A stretch of 64,000 bases of DNA from Planctomycetota bacterium (GCA_013112555.1 JABFGK010000001.1:2516581-2580580), one strand, 5' to 3'. Counted from the first letter of the stretch, positions 17,656 to 27,125 are shown. Numbers and translations: made by a program. The notes: generated by a model not told the origin, from the sequence alone.

Positions 17656-19242
17656 TCAGCCCCCGATCTTCCGCGCACTGTTCGGTGTCACCCGCATGTG
17701 CGGGTTGATCTGATACAACCGCTCACACTCGTCCGGGATCCCGTTGCTGTTGTGATCCTGCGAGGTACCGTTGAAGATGTCGCAGCCATCGGCTGTACCG
17801 TTGCCGTTACAATCAACCAGATTCTGATTGTAATACAGGTAGTTGCCCCGGCTCGAATCCCAGTTCGTCACACCCATGTCCTGGGAGGTTGAATACCGGT
17901 ACGTCACCTCCAGCACATCCAGCGGGCTGTCAAACACCGTGATCCACCCCTGCTCGCGGTTGAATGTATAGTCGGTCGGATCAAGTGCCAGGCCGTCAAG
18001 CCGAACCGATACTATCCCCTGAATCTGTTGGTGCGGCAGGTAGAACAACTGCCGTCCGCTCCCATCGGCTGCGAACCGCTGGGTATACACCGGCACAATC
18101 CCGCAATCCGGGTCGACGTCGCCGAACACGATCTTTTCAACGACGCTCGTCCCCCCAGAGTTCCAACTCGGGCTTGATGGCAAACCGGCCCCGCCGTTGT
18201 TATAAAACAGCCGCGTGTTATCCCACCAGGCGCCGGTGGCCAGATCCAGATGCCCATCCCCATTCACATCGACCAGCGCGATGGCCGACCCATACCCATC
18301 ATAATAGTTCCATGAATACGAGGGCTGGAACAAGTCCGGCGTCAGCATCCCATCGTACTGCCGAAATCGCCCGGCCCCTCCGAACAACTGCGTATTGTCG
18401 GTGATGAACAGGTCCTGCAACCCGTCCCCGTTCACATCGCCGGCTGTCGCCATGATGGCAAACTGGGCCGAGCGGTCCGTCGTGCGCCAACTGGCGGTTG
18501 TTTCGAGGACGCCGCCGAGATTGCGATAGATCCAGTTATATGTGTTGTTCCCGACGCACAGCAAGTCGAGCCAGCCGTCGTCATCCGCATCGACCCACAG
18601 GGCATTCGAGTAGTCGAACTTGTCATCCGACACCCAACTCGCGTTCGTCTCGAGCGTTCCGTTCACATTCAGGTAGACGTAGTTGTACGCGTTGTGAATG
18701 GCGTCATACGGCCAGCCGGTCGCCACAGCCAGGTCAGGCCGGCCGTCATTGTTCACATCACCGAACGAACACCCGAAGGCCGGGTCGTTTTCCCCGGTCG
18801 TCCAACTGGCGGTCGTCTCGAGCGTCCCGTTGTTGTTCATGTATACCTTGGCAGCCGGCCCGCCTTCATTGAGCAGATGCGCAACGGCCACATCCGGCCA
18901 GCCGTCGCCGTTCACGTCGGCGATATCGAGATGCCCGTTGTACTTCGTATCGCTTGATTGCCAATCCGGATTGCCCGGGAGCGTGCCATCGCCGTTGTTG
19001 TAGTACACGACAACCCGCTGGCGATAGATGTCGTTGCCGTTGGCCACCACGAAGTCGAGGTAGCCGTCGCCATTGATATCGGCCCAGGCACCGCCGGTGC
19101 TCACCTGCCGATCGTTCGAGATCCAGTCCGGGTTGCTTGGGTACACAGTCTGTCCCAGCGCACTGCCAACACCCACGGCGCCAATCACCATCCCGAACAA
19201 CGCCCACAGTCCGACCGCAGCCACACCTCGTTGCCTCTGCAT
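17656..19242 (-). CDS. secreted FG-GAP/VCBS-repeat protein
   Basis: About 528 residues. ATG 19242 is chosen because AGGAGG lies 9 nt upstream. A signal peptide (GLWALFGMVIGAVGVGSALG) is followed by about six FG-GAP repeats with Ca-binding DxNxDGxxD loops, such as ADINGDGYLDFVVANGND and DVNGDGWPDVAVAHLL; these normally fold as a beta-propeller. After residue ~400 a beta-rich segment leads to a planctomycete-style Ca-binding tail (DCNGNGTADGCD, HNSNGIPDECE). The protein is likely extracellular. It is convergent with the TolC-like gene. Function is unknown. Confidence 0.78.
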   Translation of the reverse strand: MQRQRGVAAVGLWALFGMVIGAVGVGSALGQTVYPSNPDWISNDRQVSTGGAWADINGDGYLDFVVANGNDIYRQRVVVYYNNGDGTLPGNPDWQSSDTKYNGHLDIADVNGDGWPDVAVAHLLNEGGPAAKVYMNNNGTLETTASWTTGENDPAFGCSFGDVNNDGRPDLAVATGWPYDAIHNAYNYVYLNVNGTLETNASWVSDDKFDYSNALWVDADDDGWLDLLCVGNNTYNWIYRNLGGVLETTASWRTTDRSAQFAIMATAGDVNGDGLQDLFITDNTQLFGGAGRFRQYDGMLTPDLFQPSYSWNYYDGYGSAIALVDVNGDGHLDLATGAWWDNTRLFYNNGGAGLPSSPSWNSGGTSVVEKIVFGDVDPDCGIVPVYTQRFAADGSGRQLFYLPHQQIQGIVSVRLDGLALDPTDYTFNREQGWITVFDSPLDVLEVTYRYSTSQDMGVTNWDSSRGNYLYYNQNLVDCNGNGTADGCDIFNGTSQDHNSNGIPDECERLYQINPHMRVTPNSARKIGG

Positions 19243-19557
19243 TTCAATCGCCCTCCTGAGCCGACCCGGCTCATGCACGCGCCCATACGGTTTTCAGCAA
19301 CATTCCAACGCCCGCTGCACCGAAAGCACCCGATCCGAGTGCTCGTATCACGGACCCATACATCGCATTCTACTGCACAGCCGGATGGGACACAACCGTA
19401 GATTCCGGAAGCCCACGCTCATTATCCTCGATTCCCGCGGGGCGTCTGCCAACTCGCCGGCCGGCATCTTCAAGCGCCATGCCATTGTTCGGTCATACAA
19501 TGGGGTGTCGTCGGTACCATCAGTGTGCCGGCTTAGCTGAGAGAGGGAGTCACGTTC
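19243..19557. other. 315-bp divergent intergenic region
   Basis: No gene seen. It holds the upstream regions of the FG-GAP gene (leftward) and the subtilase gene (rightward). No consensus promoter, tRNA or repeat is evident. Confidence 0.4.
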
Positions 19558-21354
19558 ATGTCACGGTCATTCGGCAGATTGCGGTCTGTCCCGACGCTGC
19601 TCGGTGCCATCCTGCTCCTGTCTGCTGCTTCTGCAGCGGCCTCACCCGGAGCACCCCCGGAGCCGCTCAACCAGATCATCATCCGCTTCCACCGGCCACC
19701 GGCTGCCGACCTCCTCGAATCGCTGACAATTCGGTTTCCGCAGATCACAGACTGGCGCACCTTCCAGGCACCTGTGGCGGCGCTGTCGCCACTCGATGGT
19801 GCCCCACCCCACCCATTGGCATGCATGGCTGTTGCCCATGTCGCGCAGACCACGAATGAGCGAGATCGAACGACCCTGATCACAGACTTGACGCAGATGC
19901 CTGCCATTCGGTATGCCGAGCCGAACGGCTATACCCATGCCTGTTATGAACCCGATGACGTGCGTTACCCCGATCAGTATGCGCCACTGTTAATGAACAT
20001 GGAACTGGCTTGGGAGATCGAGACCGGCAAGCGCAGCACAATGCTGGCCGTTGCAGACACCGGTATTAACTTCGACCATGAGGACTTCTCCGACAGAGCC
20101 ATCTGGACAAACTACGACGACCCGATTAATGGGCTCGACGACGACAACAACGGGTACATCGACGATCGCTACGGCTGGGACTTCTACTACGGCGACAATG
20201 CCCCGGTTGATTTTAACGGCCACGGGACCCATGCTGCGGGGATCGCCGGCGCCCGAATCGGCAATGCCACCGGGATTGCCGGCATGGCAAACCTCACGCT
20301 CATGCCGATCCAGATTCTGAGTAATGCCGGCTGGGGGACCTGGGATGCCATGACCGCTGCCATCTACTATGCCGTCGACAACGGGGCCCATGCCATCCTC
20401 ATCGCAGGCGGCGGGACCGACGGCGCCGCCATCCTGGCAGAAGCCGTCCAGTATGCGGCGGCTCGTCGTGTCACGATCATTGCAGCAGCAGGGAATGACA
20501 ACAATCCGACCGAGTTCTTTCCTGCTGCCTTTGACGACGTCATTGCCGTCTCCGGCAGCACCGAGAATAACCAGCGCTACGAAGCATCCAACTTCGGCAT
20601 GTGGATCGATGTCGCAGCCCCGGCCGTTGACGTACTGTCGACCGGAATCGGCTCGACCTCCTCGTATGAGAGCAGGACCGGAACCAGCATGGCTGCTGCC
20701 CATGTGGCCGGCCTCGTCGGTCTCATGCTCACCATTGACAAATCACTTACGCCGGCCCTGGTGGAACAGTATCTTGAAACGAGTGCCGATGACCTCGGGG
20801 CGCAGGACTTCGATGTGCTGTTCGGCCACGGGCGCATTGACGGGTTTCGTACCGTCACCGAAGTCCTCAACAACATGTTCACAGCATTGCTGCCGAGCAC
20901 GTTCACACTCAAGAAGGGACGCATCATCAGCGGGGACATCAGTGATCTGCAATACAATGATGCGCTCCCGATGGTGCTTGATGCCGGTCCGGTGTCCGAC
21001 GGCCTCCTCGGGGGCGACCAAAGTAAGCCGATCCGATTCCGGGTACGCGGGACGAGCCCCATTACGCAACCTGACTCGTACTACTTCGTGATCGAAGCCT
21101 GGTCAGACTCAGCCAATGTCGAGCAACGAATCCGACTCTACAATTTCGAGATCGGTGAGTTTCAACTTCTGAAAATCGACACCCTGACAAAGAGGGAAAC
21201 TCAGTACCGGGCCGAGGTCAGCCGAAACGGGTACCGCTTTGTCGATCCCGAGACCGGTTGGGTCTTTGTCCAGGTTGACTACTTCCTCAACGGCGCACCC
21301 GATGCACAACCCTGGCAGGTCAGCATCGACCGGACCGTCTGGTCACTCAAGTAA
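19558..21354 (+). CDS. secreted subtilisin-like serine protease (S8)
   Basis: A 598-residue protein with GGGAG 8 nt before the ATG. A signal peptide (LLGAILLLSAASAAA) is followed by an inhibitor-like propeptide to about residue 140 and the S8 catalytic domain. Catalytic Asp is in AVADTGINFDHED, His in DFNGHGTHAAGIAG, the oxyanion Asn in IAAAGNDNNP and Ser in GTSMAAAHVAGL. A DDDNNGYIDD insertion after the Asp motif may bind calcium. The last ~130 residues form a beta-rich C-terminal domain without a recognised name. It should be exported and degrade proteins outside the cell. The catalytic triad appears intact. Confidence 0.92.
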   Translation: MSRSFGRLRSVPTLLGAILLLSAASAAASPGAPPEPLNQIIIRFHRPPAADLLESLTIRFPQITDWRTFQAPVAALSPLDGAPPHPLACMAVAHVAQTTNERDRTTLITDLTQMPAIRYAEPNGYTHACYEPDDVRYPDQYAPLLMNMELAWEIETGKRSTMLAVADTGINFDHEDFSDRAIWTNYDDPINGLDDDNNGYIDDRYGWDFYYGDNAPVDFNGHGTHAAGIAGARIGNATGIAGMANLTLMPIQILSNAGWGTWDAMTAAIYYAVDNGAHAILIAGGGTDGAAILAEAVQYAAARRVTIIAAAGNDNNPTEFFPAAFDDVIAVSGSTENNQRYEASNFGMWIDVAAPAVDVLSTGIGSTSSYESRTGTSMAAAHVAGLVGLMLTIDKSLTPALVEQYLETSADDLGAQDFDVLFGHGRIDGFRTVTEVLNNMFTALLPSTFTLKKGRIISGDISDLQYNDALPMVLDAGPVSDGLLGGDQSKPIRFRVRGTSPITQPDSYYFVIEAWSDSANVEQRIRLYNFEIGEFQLLKIDTLTKRETQYRAEVSRNGYRFVDPETGWVFVQVDYFLNGAPDAQPWQVSIDRTVWSLK

Positions 21355-21402
21355 TGAACTGGCGAGGAGCGGCGACTGCGTGTCAGGCGTACACCCCTCA
21401 TT

Positions 21403-21460
21403 CGTCATTCCGGCGTGCGCGGGAATGACGGAGAGAATGGATCCCGGCCTGCGCCGGGAT
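21403..21460. repeat. CGTCATTCC-type REP palindrome pair
   Basis: Two palindromes in tandem: CGTCATTCC...GGAATGACG (21403-21430) and ATCCCGGC...GCCGGGAT (21441-21460). It lies between convergent genes. Related single palindromes occur at 6699-6718 and, partly, near 61592. Confidence 0.7.
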
Positions 21461-21577
21461 GACGGAGGGGGAGTGCCAATTGGGAGATTGGTGATCCGGC
21501 GGAAGCGCCCGCGCGCACCCCGGCCGTCCCCCCACGGTCTCCTCACGGTCTCCTCACGCTCCCGCTCTACTCGTTAC

Positions 21578-22030
21578 TCACTCACCTGCCCATGCCTTGA
21601 GCGATGCCAGATCAGAATCTGACAGTTTCGCGTCCCCGTGCAGCATGACATAGAACCAGATCGGCATCTTCCCTTCCTCTGCCTCCTCATAGGCCTCCTC
21701 GGCAATCTTACGCCGATCCTCTGCCGAGTAGGTGTCCCATTCCGAGAAGTTCACGTGCTCCCGGCCTTCCTCGACATCGTGGGCCACGAGCCAGGACACC
21801 GGGGCCACTTTGCTGTACCACGGCCAGGTCGTCTCGTTCGAGTGACAATCATAACACGATTGCTTCAAGACCGCGACGACGTCCGCCGGTGCATCGACCT
21901 CCATCGACACGGCTGGATTGGTGCGCTCGACGGGAACAAACTGAATCGCGACCAACGCGACCAGGAGCAATGGCAGACACACTTTGATGCACTTGCCGCA
22001 ACACTTCTTCTTACCGCTGCCGGTTGTCAT
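21578..22030 (-). CDS. haem-binding domain protein (Haem_bd), membrane-anchored
   Basis: About 150 residues. ATG 22030 is chosen because GGAG lies 7 nt upstream; a longer frame would start inside a terminator hairpin. A Cys-rich N-terminus (KKKCCGKCIKVC) precedes one membrane span (LPLLLVALVAIQFVPVE). The periplasmic domain has the c-type haem motif SCYDCHSNETTWPWYS and the conserved VAPVSWLVAHDVEEGR and NFSEWD. These are the marks of the Haem_bd family, which is usually found near respiratory or sensor proteins. Electron transfer or haem sensing is plausible, but no partner gene is adjacent. Confidence 0.85.
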   Translation of the reverse strand: MTTGSGKKKCCGKCIKVCLPLLLVALVAIQFVPVERTNPAVSMEVDAPADVVAVLKQSCYDCHSNETTWPWYSKVAPVSWLVAHDVEEGREHVNFSEWDTYSAEDRRKIAEEAYEEAEEGKMPIWFYVMLHGDAKLSDSDLASLKAWAGE

Positions 22031-22060
22031 GAACTCACTCCGCTGCTTCGTGATGGAAAC

Positions 22061-22097
22061 AAAAAGGGACTCACCCATTATTGGGGGCAAGTCCCTT
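22061..22097 (-). terminator. intrinsic terminator
   Basis: On the minus strand AAGGGACT pairs with AGTCCCTT and the stem is followed by TTTTTG. It ends the PadR/membrane-protein transcript and lies 31 bp before the haem-domain gene, so that gene needs its own start or read-through. Confidence 0.75.
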
Positions 22098-22241
22098 CAT
22101 GTTACCGTTCCCATGAAACTATTTCAGCAACGACTCCACTCACTCTCCCCGCACAGGGGCAAGGCTGTGGGAGAGGGCCGAATCGAAGGCTTCCTCCAGT
22201 GGGGTGGGCGTCTCGCGTCCAACCAACGGGGACCGACCTGC

Positions 22242-24107
22242 TCAGTCCCCCTGCTGCGAACTTGAACTTGACCACAGCACCCAGTCGCCGTCAACAAATC
22301 GAGACGAGTTGGTATTGCGATCCGCCGGTGGGAGCCATTCGGCAACCCGACTCTCTTCCTCCGGAACCATGCCCCCATCATCATCACAATCCACACCAAG
22401 ACAGTACACGACGGCCTCCCCATCAATCACCTGATACCTGAGCGGCTGCCCGTCATACCGATCAATCGGGACACGCGCCAGCAGGTCGGGAACCAGATCC
22501 TCCAGCGTCGCCGGCCAGTGACCATCGTGGCGTAATCGATAGACATGAAGTGCCAAGGCCACGAGCGCGCCATCACGCCGAATCGCAGCCAGATCGCCGT
22601 TGATCGCTGCCCGATCCAGGGCCGGCATCATGAGTCGAGGAAGAAGGTACTTGAATGACCACACCCGGTTGGTCACCAGTTTCTCAAGGCTCTGGTATGA
22701 CGTGCCGGCGCGCCCTCGCTCCCACATCGGCTGCTGAAACTGGGCGATCATGTGATTCATGATGCGATCGTACTCGTTGAGCGTGTCCTTGCGATCTGCA
22801 ATCACGAACGAAAGCCCCGCTCCGGTCAGAACGGCGCGCAGGTCCGGATCAGGCACAGCAAAAGAAGCATCACTCCAGGACATCAGGAGTGCCGTCCCCT
22901 CGTCAGTCAGATGGCCATTGCCATTGCCATCATCCGTGTACATACGCTGCACCAGATCGCGGAACCAGTCTCGTTCATGGCCGATTCGAACAGTCACTCC
23001 ATCCCGGCCCCCATAGGATGCCAACTCATGGGCGAGCCGAAGCGAATCCGCCTCTGTGAGCAACTGCGGCGACTCCTGCAGGAGTCGGGTGGTCGTCTCA
23101 CAGGCGAGTGCCAGCAGCGACACGCCGACGAGATCGGAAATCAGGGTCGGCGTCTCTCGAGCATGCTCTGCCGTGCGAACCAAGGCGACCAGATCATTCG
23201 CAGCCGCGGTCCCGTCTCCGTGTTCAGCAGCACGGTACGCATCGGCCGTCAGCAGTTTGCCCACAAAGCGCAGTGAACCGAGTTGCGGGAGCTGCACTTC
23301 AATGATCGACTTCGATTCGAAATCAAATCGTGCATTCGGATCAGCAGGGTACTCCTCGTCAGGCCAAAGCGCACTATCAGCCGGATCATGGGAAAACCCG
23401 GCCACATACCCGAGTCCCGGCATCGCGGCTGCCTGCCTGAGTGTGTTGATTGCCTCAGGATGACGCTCGATCACCTCGACGGTCCGCTGCCAGTCGTCCT
23501 CCTCCGGGTGAAAGGCAATATTCAGTCGCTCGCCAAACTCGGCCCGGAGCACAATCAGTGCCTCCCGGTACAACGGCCAGGCCCGATCCGACTCGGGAAC
23601 TGACTCGGCATTCGAGTTGAGATCAGCCAGATAGTTGTGCGAGATCGTCGGGTGCCCGGAGTACAACCGGATGGCCATCAACACATAGGCCATGGCCAGA
23701 ATCAAAACCAGCGCTGCGACCCCCTTCATCGAATGGATCATGGCACTCATTACCATCGGCCGCCTCCGCTTGACTGCACGCCGAATTAACAAAGCGGCCT
23801 GCTTCGGATCACCGAATGACTCAATCAGTTCGTCCGACGATGTTCCTGCTGCGAGCCCGGAGCGGAAGTGCGACACGAGTTCGCGCGTGACATCCGCCTT
23901 CTCGATCCGCCTCAGCCTCGTCTTTCGAACGACCGACAACACGAGCGCATCAATCGGGGCGTTGAGCCCACTGCCTCTGACAATCCGCTCGTAATCGAGC
24001 CGGCCACTGATACGCCCACGGAGCGCATCACGAAGCGGCGTGTGCGACAAGCGATGAAACAACGACGCCCCCCCGGCATCGGCGGTCTGCTGCTGTGTGT
24101 GGCTCAT
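22242..24107 (-). CDS. large membrane protein with HAAS-like N-terminal domain, partner of PadR
   Basis: A 621-residue protein. Residues ~40-110 (RLRRIEKADVTRELVSHF, then DELIESFGDPKQAALLIRRA) look like the short helical HAAS/permease-prefix domain usually encoded next to PadR regulators. One membrane span (GVAALVLILAMAYVLMAI) follows near residue 130, and the remaining ~470 residues should be extracytoplasmic, mostly helical. The C-terminus carries DCDDDGG followed by a Ser-rich end. It starts 18 bp after the padR-like gene and must be co-transcribed. Function is unknown; PadR-linked membrane proteins of this type often respond to envelope stress, which is inference here. Confidence 0.6.
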   Translation of the reverse strand: MSHTQQQTADAGGASLFHRLSHTPLRDALRGRISGRLDYERIVRGSGLNAPIDALVLSVVRKTRLRRIEKADVTRELVSHFRSGLAAGTSSDELIESFGDPKQAALLIRRAVKRRRPMVMSAMIHSMKGVAALVLILAMAYVLMAIRLYSGHPTISHNYLADLNSNAESVPESDRAWPLYREALIVLRAEFGERLNIAFHPEEDDWQRTVEVIERHPEAINTLRQAAAMPGLGYVAGFSHDPADSALWPDEEYPADPNARFDFESKSIIEVQLPQLGSLRFVGKLLTADAYRAAEHGDGTAAANDLVALVRTAEHARETPTLISDLVGVSLLALACETTTRLLQESPQLLTEADSLRLAHELASYGGRDGVTVRIGHERDWFRDLVQRMYTDDGNGNGHLTDEGTALLMSWSDASFAVPDPDLRAVLTGAGLSFVIADRKDTLNEYDRIMNHMIAQFQQPMWERGRAGTSYQSLEKLVTNRVWSFKYLLPRLMMPALDRAAINGDLAAIRRDGALVALALHVYRLRHDGHWPATLEDLVPDLLARVPIDRYDGQPLRYQVIDGEAVVYCLGVDCDDDGGMVPEEESRVAEWLPPADRNTNSSRFVDGDWVLWSSSSSQQGD

Positions 24108-24125
24108 GCGGGCTCCGCCTTCCCA

Positions 24126-24482
24126 TCAAGCAACAGAGCGTTTCCCATCGCGGCTCACCACGCCAATAACGGACATTGCATTGACGAGCGCCTGCCATTG
24201 CTTCGCATCCGAGGCCAGCCGCTTCTTCCCTTTGCCCGTCAGCGCGTAGTACTTCCGTGCGCGCCCGGTCTCGGGTGCCTCACGCCATGAGCCGGCAATC
24301 AATCCCTTCGCCTCCAGGTTGTACAACAACGGGTACAGCGTTGACTGCCCCATTGCCAGGACGCCATCGGACTGCTGTGACAGGGACTCGACGAGTTCAT
24401 ACCCATACATCTCGCCGCGCTCGAGCAGTTTCAGCACCGCCACCGGCCCCGCCCCACGCATCAATTCGCGTTCAATCCGCAT
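24126..24482 (-). CDS. PadR-family transcriptional regulator
   Basis: A 118-residue protein with AAGGAG 7 nt before the ATG. The PadR winged helix is clear: VLKLLERGEMYGYELVESL, the recognition region MGQSTLYPLLYNLEAKGLI and the wing GRARKYYALTGKGKKRL. It is the first gene of an operon with the HAAS-like membrane protein, the standard arrangement for PadR-s1 type repressors, which usually control their own operon. The ligand is unknown. Confidence 0.92.
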   Translation of the reverse strand: MRIERELMRGAGPVAVLKLLERGEMYGYELVESLSQQSDGVLAMGQSTLYPLLYNLEAKGLIAGSWREAPETGRARKYYALTGKGKKRLASDAKQWQALVNAMSVIGVVSRDGKRSVA

Positions 24483-24631
24483 TACGCTGCTCCTTGCCCA
24501 GGAAGACCGTTATACCTCGTGTCACATAGTATGTCCCACAAACCTACACCCGTCAAGCAGAAGTTGCCCGATAATCTCATCTGAGGATTTCAAGCCCGCG
24601 GCCCCCCCCCGCGCCTCGCCAATGGCGGCAA

Positions 24632-25024
24632 TCACCAGCCCCCATTGCCACCACTGGCCCGCCGAACATCAAAGTCATCCAGTGGGAAGGCTGGATAGGC
24701 AATCGGTCGCAACGCGAGCGCCAGCAGTGCCATCACTTGGTCATCACCGGCGATCCGGTTCGTTCGCAGTGTCCCGCACCCGCTGCACCGGTGCACAATC
24801 GCCCATTCACCGTCACGTCGAACCTCGAGCGCAATGGGCTCCATCGGCGCGCGACAGGCGCAACGACGATCCCCCACTTCCTCATCAACGTGGCGAGACC
24901 ACAAACACGATGGGCAGTGGTTCCGATGCCGTGTGCCGGCACCTCCGCCTGTGCAGGCTGAGGAGACGAACTGCTTGCAGTGAACACAGGAAAAACCGGT
25001 ATCTGATCGTGACTTCCGAGACAT
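24632..25024 (-). CDS. RNHCP-domain zinc-ribbon protein
   Basis: About 130 residues from ATG 25024. Two Cys pairs form a zinc ribbon: FSCVHCKQFV and RNHCPSCLWSRHVD, which contains the RNHCP signature. They are followed by GDRRCACRAPMEPI and HRCSGCGTLRTNRIAGDD. All belong to the RNHCP family of small bacterial proteins of unknown function. Nothing suggests export. It lies downstream of the 25388-25903 gene on the same strand, whose product also ends in a zinc ribbon, but the 363-bp gap makes co-transcription uncertain. Confidence 0.82.
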   Translation of the reverse strand: MSRKSRSDTGFSCVHCKQFVSSACTGGGAGTRHRNHCPSCLWSRHVDEEVGDRRCACRAPMEPIALEVRRDGEWAIVHRCSGCGTLRTNRIAGDDQVMALLALALRPIAYPAFPLDDFDVRRASGGNGGW

Positions 25025-25387
25025 ATGACACAACAACCCCGCCGACCGAAACCGCCGGCCTGTGCGACGGACGCACACACACAGCGACTCGACCGGTCGC
25101 ACTTAAATCGTCGTAACTGGATGGGCTGGAGATGGGGCGGAGTGGGTCAACACATGACCGCTCGGCTCGCCGGTTCTCCCTCCAGAAGCCGAATCGCAGG
25201 CGCACGTGTACATGATGGAACGCGGCTGCGACAATCAACCTGTTACAACAATGCAGCACATCAAAAAAAGGCTGCCTGTCAGCAGGTTGAATCGATCACG
25301 GGTTGGTTTCAGACATTGGTTGCCATATGAGCCATAGTAGCACGCCGCAGCATTCACGCCACACACAATGACATTCTTACATTGCAT
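25025..25387. other. 363-bp intergenic region
   Basis: No gene, repeat or RNA recognised. It contains an A7 tract near 25263 followed by GGCTGCCTGTCAGCAGG, a weak hairpin. Confidence 0.35.
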
Positions 25388-25903
25388 TCAGCCGAAATCA
25401 GTCGGCGGCTCGACCTCCGCCCCCTTGATCTGATACGGCTCCTCAAACGGCGATCGCCCCCACCATCGGCCGCATTCCGGGCACTGAATGGTCTCATCGT
25501 TGCCGGCAATCTGGCTCGTCAAACGATGCCCGCATCCGGGACATGCCTCCCGGCACACCGGCTCGACACGTCGCAGATGGGGCCGCATGATGTCCCCGCC
25601 CCACGTCAGTGCCAGGTAACTCGCACTCCCGACCAGTGCAAAGAACACGATGAACCCGACCCAGTCCTTCCACGGATCCTGCAATGTCCCGTTCACGATC
25701 ATGCGCGGCCCGATCACCCCGATGTGTACCGGCAGCCACAGGAGACAGATTCCCCATGAACACAGCAGAAACCGCCAGAACTTCACATCGTGCGCAGCCG
25801 ACCGGAACGCCCGCCACCACACGACATGCCGTTTTCGCTTGGGCTGCACCTCGCGCAACTCCGGGTACGACTCATTCGACACATAGAAACGGGTACGACT
25901 CAT
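25388..25903 (-). CDS. small membrane protein with C-terminal zinc ribbon
   Basis: A 171-residue protein, family not recognised. A basic N-terminus (residues ~20-30) is followed by two membrane spans (FLLCSWGICLLWLPVHIGV and WVGFIVFFALVGSASYLAL) and a cytoplasmic C-terminal ribbon with CPGCGHRL and IQCPECGRWWG, four Cys that can bind zinc. No ribosome-binding site of note. It may be a membrane-bound adaptor or regulator, but nothing in the surroundings shows a role. Confidence 0.65.
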   Translation of the reverse strand: MSRTRFYVSNESYPELREVQPKRKRHVVWWRAFRSAAHDVKFWRFLLCSWGICLLWLPVHIGVIGPRMIVNGTLQDPWKDWVGFIVFFALVGSASYLALTWGGDIMRPHLRRVEPVCREACPGCGHRLTSQIAGNDETIQCPECGRWWGRSPFEEPYQIKGAEVEPPTDFG

Positions 25904-26095
25904 GCACCATCATACGAGCCGCCCCCTTCCTCCTCCCTCCCCTCCCCCTCCGTAGGGTGGCACGGCTGGTACGAGTCGCGACAGCGACGAGGACCACCCG
26001 TGTCTTCTCCCCTCTCCGCCGTCGGGGCACGATGCATCATCCTCGCCTTTATACCCGGGCCGCTCCCCATACACTTCCCCCGGAAGTCCACCACC

Positions 26096-26890
26096 ATGCC
26101 CACCATCCCCTCCGAACAGGAACTCGCTGCCGACGTCGTCCGCTGGCTCACTGCACAGCACTGGGATGTCTACCACGAAGTCCGGATCGGGTTCACCGGG
26201 CACATTGCCGATATCGTGGCCGTCCGCGGCCCGCTGCTGTGGATCATTGAGTGCAAACGATCACTGACGCTCAACGTACTCGCCCAGGCCGACCGCTGGA
26301 ATGTCCTGAAGCGATCGATCGCCGTCCCACGCCCGGCCCGCATCGGCACGAGGAAAAAACCTGATGACCCGCGCGCGTTTGCTTACCGGGTCGCCCGCAG
26401 GTTCAAAATCGGGGTACTCGAAGTCGGCACCCGTGACCGCAAGGTCTATGAACTCGTGCCCGCCCCGATTATCCGGGCCAACCGGGCTGCCTCACGGCGC
26501 ATCAGGCGAACGCTCCACCCAGGCCACAAGACCCATGCACCGGCCGGCTCGGCCGGCGGCAGCCGCTGGACCCCCTACCGCCAGACACTGGCCGAGGTTC
26601 GGGCCATCATCAGTGCTGCACCCGGATGCACGCTGGCAGACATCATGCAGCAACTCCAGAATCATCACTATCCGACCGATGGCTCAGCCCGATCCTGCAT
26701 CAGCAGCGCGCTCAAACAATGGGAAGACTGGTGCTTTGTTGATGAATCGGCCATGCCGTGCCGCTACTACCTGGCTGAGAACATTCCACCTGAAGTCCAG
26801 CAGACAGCCATGCTGATCGACATCAACAGCCCCGACCTGACAGCCGAAGGACAAGCCAACACAAAAAAGAAGATCAATCCACCGCAATGA
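26096..26890 (+). CDS. PD-(D/E)XK-like nuclease domain fused to a predicted winged-helix domain
   Basis: About 264 residues. ATG 26096 is chosen because the conserved domain begins there; the upstream frame is noise. Residues ~5-70 carry EQELAADVVRWLTAQ, HIADIVAVRG and LWIIECKRSL, that is the E...D...ExK pattern of the PD-(D/E)XK nuclease fold. Residues ~165-235 (YRQTLAEVRAIISAAPG, TLADIMQQLQ, SARSCISSALKQWEDW) look like a winged helix. The middle is basic and may hold DNA. No methylase or transporter partner is adjacent. The stop overlaps the convergent NifU-domain gene by 17 bp. Function as a DNA nuclease is inferred from motifs. Confidence 0.6.
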   Translation: MPTIPSEQELAADVVRWLTAQHWDVYHEVRIGFTGHIADIVAVRGPLLWIIECKRSLTLNVLAQADRWNVLKRSIAVPRPARIGTRKKPDDPRAFAYRVARRFKIGVLEVGTRDRKVYELVPAPIIRANRAASRRIRRTLHPGHKTHAPAGSAGGSRWTPYRQTLAEVRAIISAAPGCTLADIMQQLQNHHYPTDGSARSCISSALKQWEDWCFVDESAMPCRYYLAENIPPEVQQTAMLIDINSPDLTAEGQANTKKKINPPQ

Positions 26891-27125
26891 CCGTGTGGAC
26901 CCAGGGGACCCGGGACTTCAGATTTGCCTCGATCCCCGATTTCAACGTCAGATTCCGCGATGGGCAGGCCACACACTCGCCGAGGAATCGCACGTGTACC
27001 TCTCCGTCATCCTGAACCCGCACCAGTTCGATATCACCGCCGTCTGCCTGGGCTGCCGGCCGGATCATCTCGATCACCTGCCGCACCTCATCGTACTTGT
27101 CCTGATCTGCCGGTTCGCTCATCAT
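26874..27125 (-). CDS. NifU-like C-terminal domain Fe-S scaffold protein
   Basis: About 83 residues (ATG 27125 or 27122). The protein is a single NifU-C domain: RPAAQADGGDIELVRV, then GECVACPSRNLTLKSGIE with the CxxC that binds the transient Fe-S cluster, and VPWVHTVIAV. Stand-alone proteins of this size carry clusters to apoproteins. Length is normal for the family. It is convergent with, and overlaps by 17 bp, the nuclease-like gene. Confidence 0.88.
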   Translation of the reverse strand: MMSEPADQDKYDEVRQVIEMIRPAAQADGGDIELVRVQDDGEVHVRFLGECVACPSRNLTLKSGIEANLKSRVPWVHTVIAVD

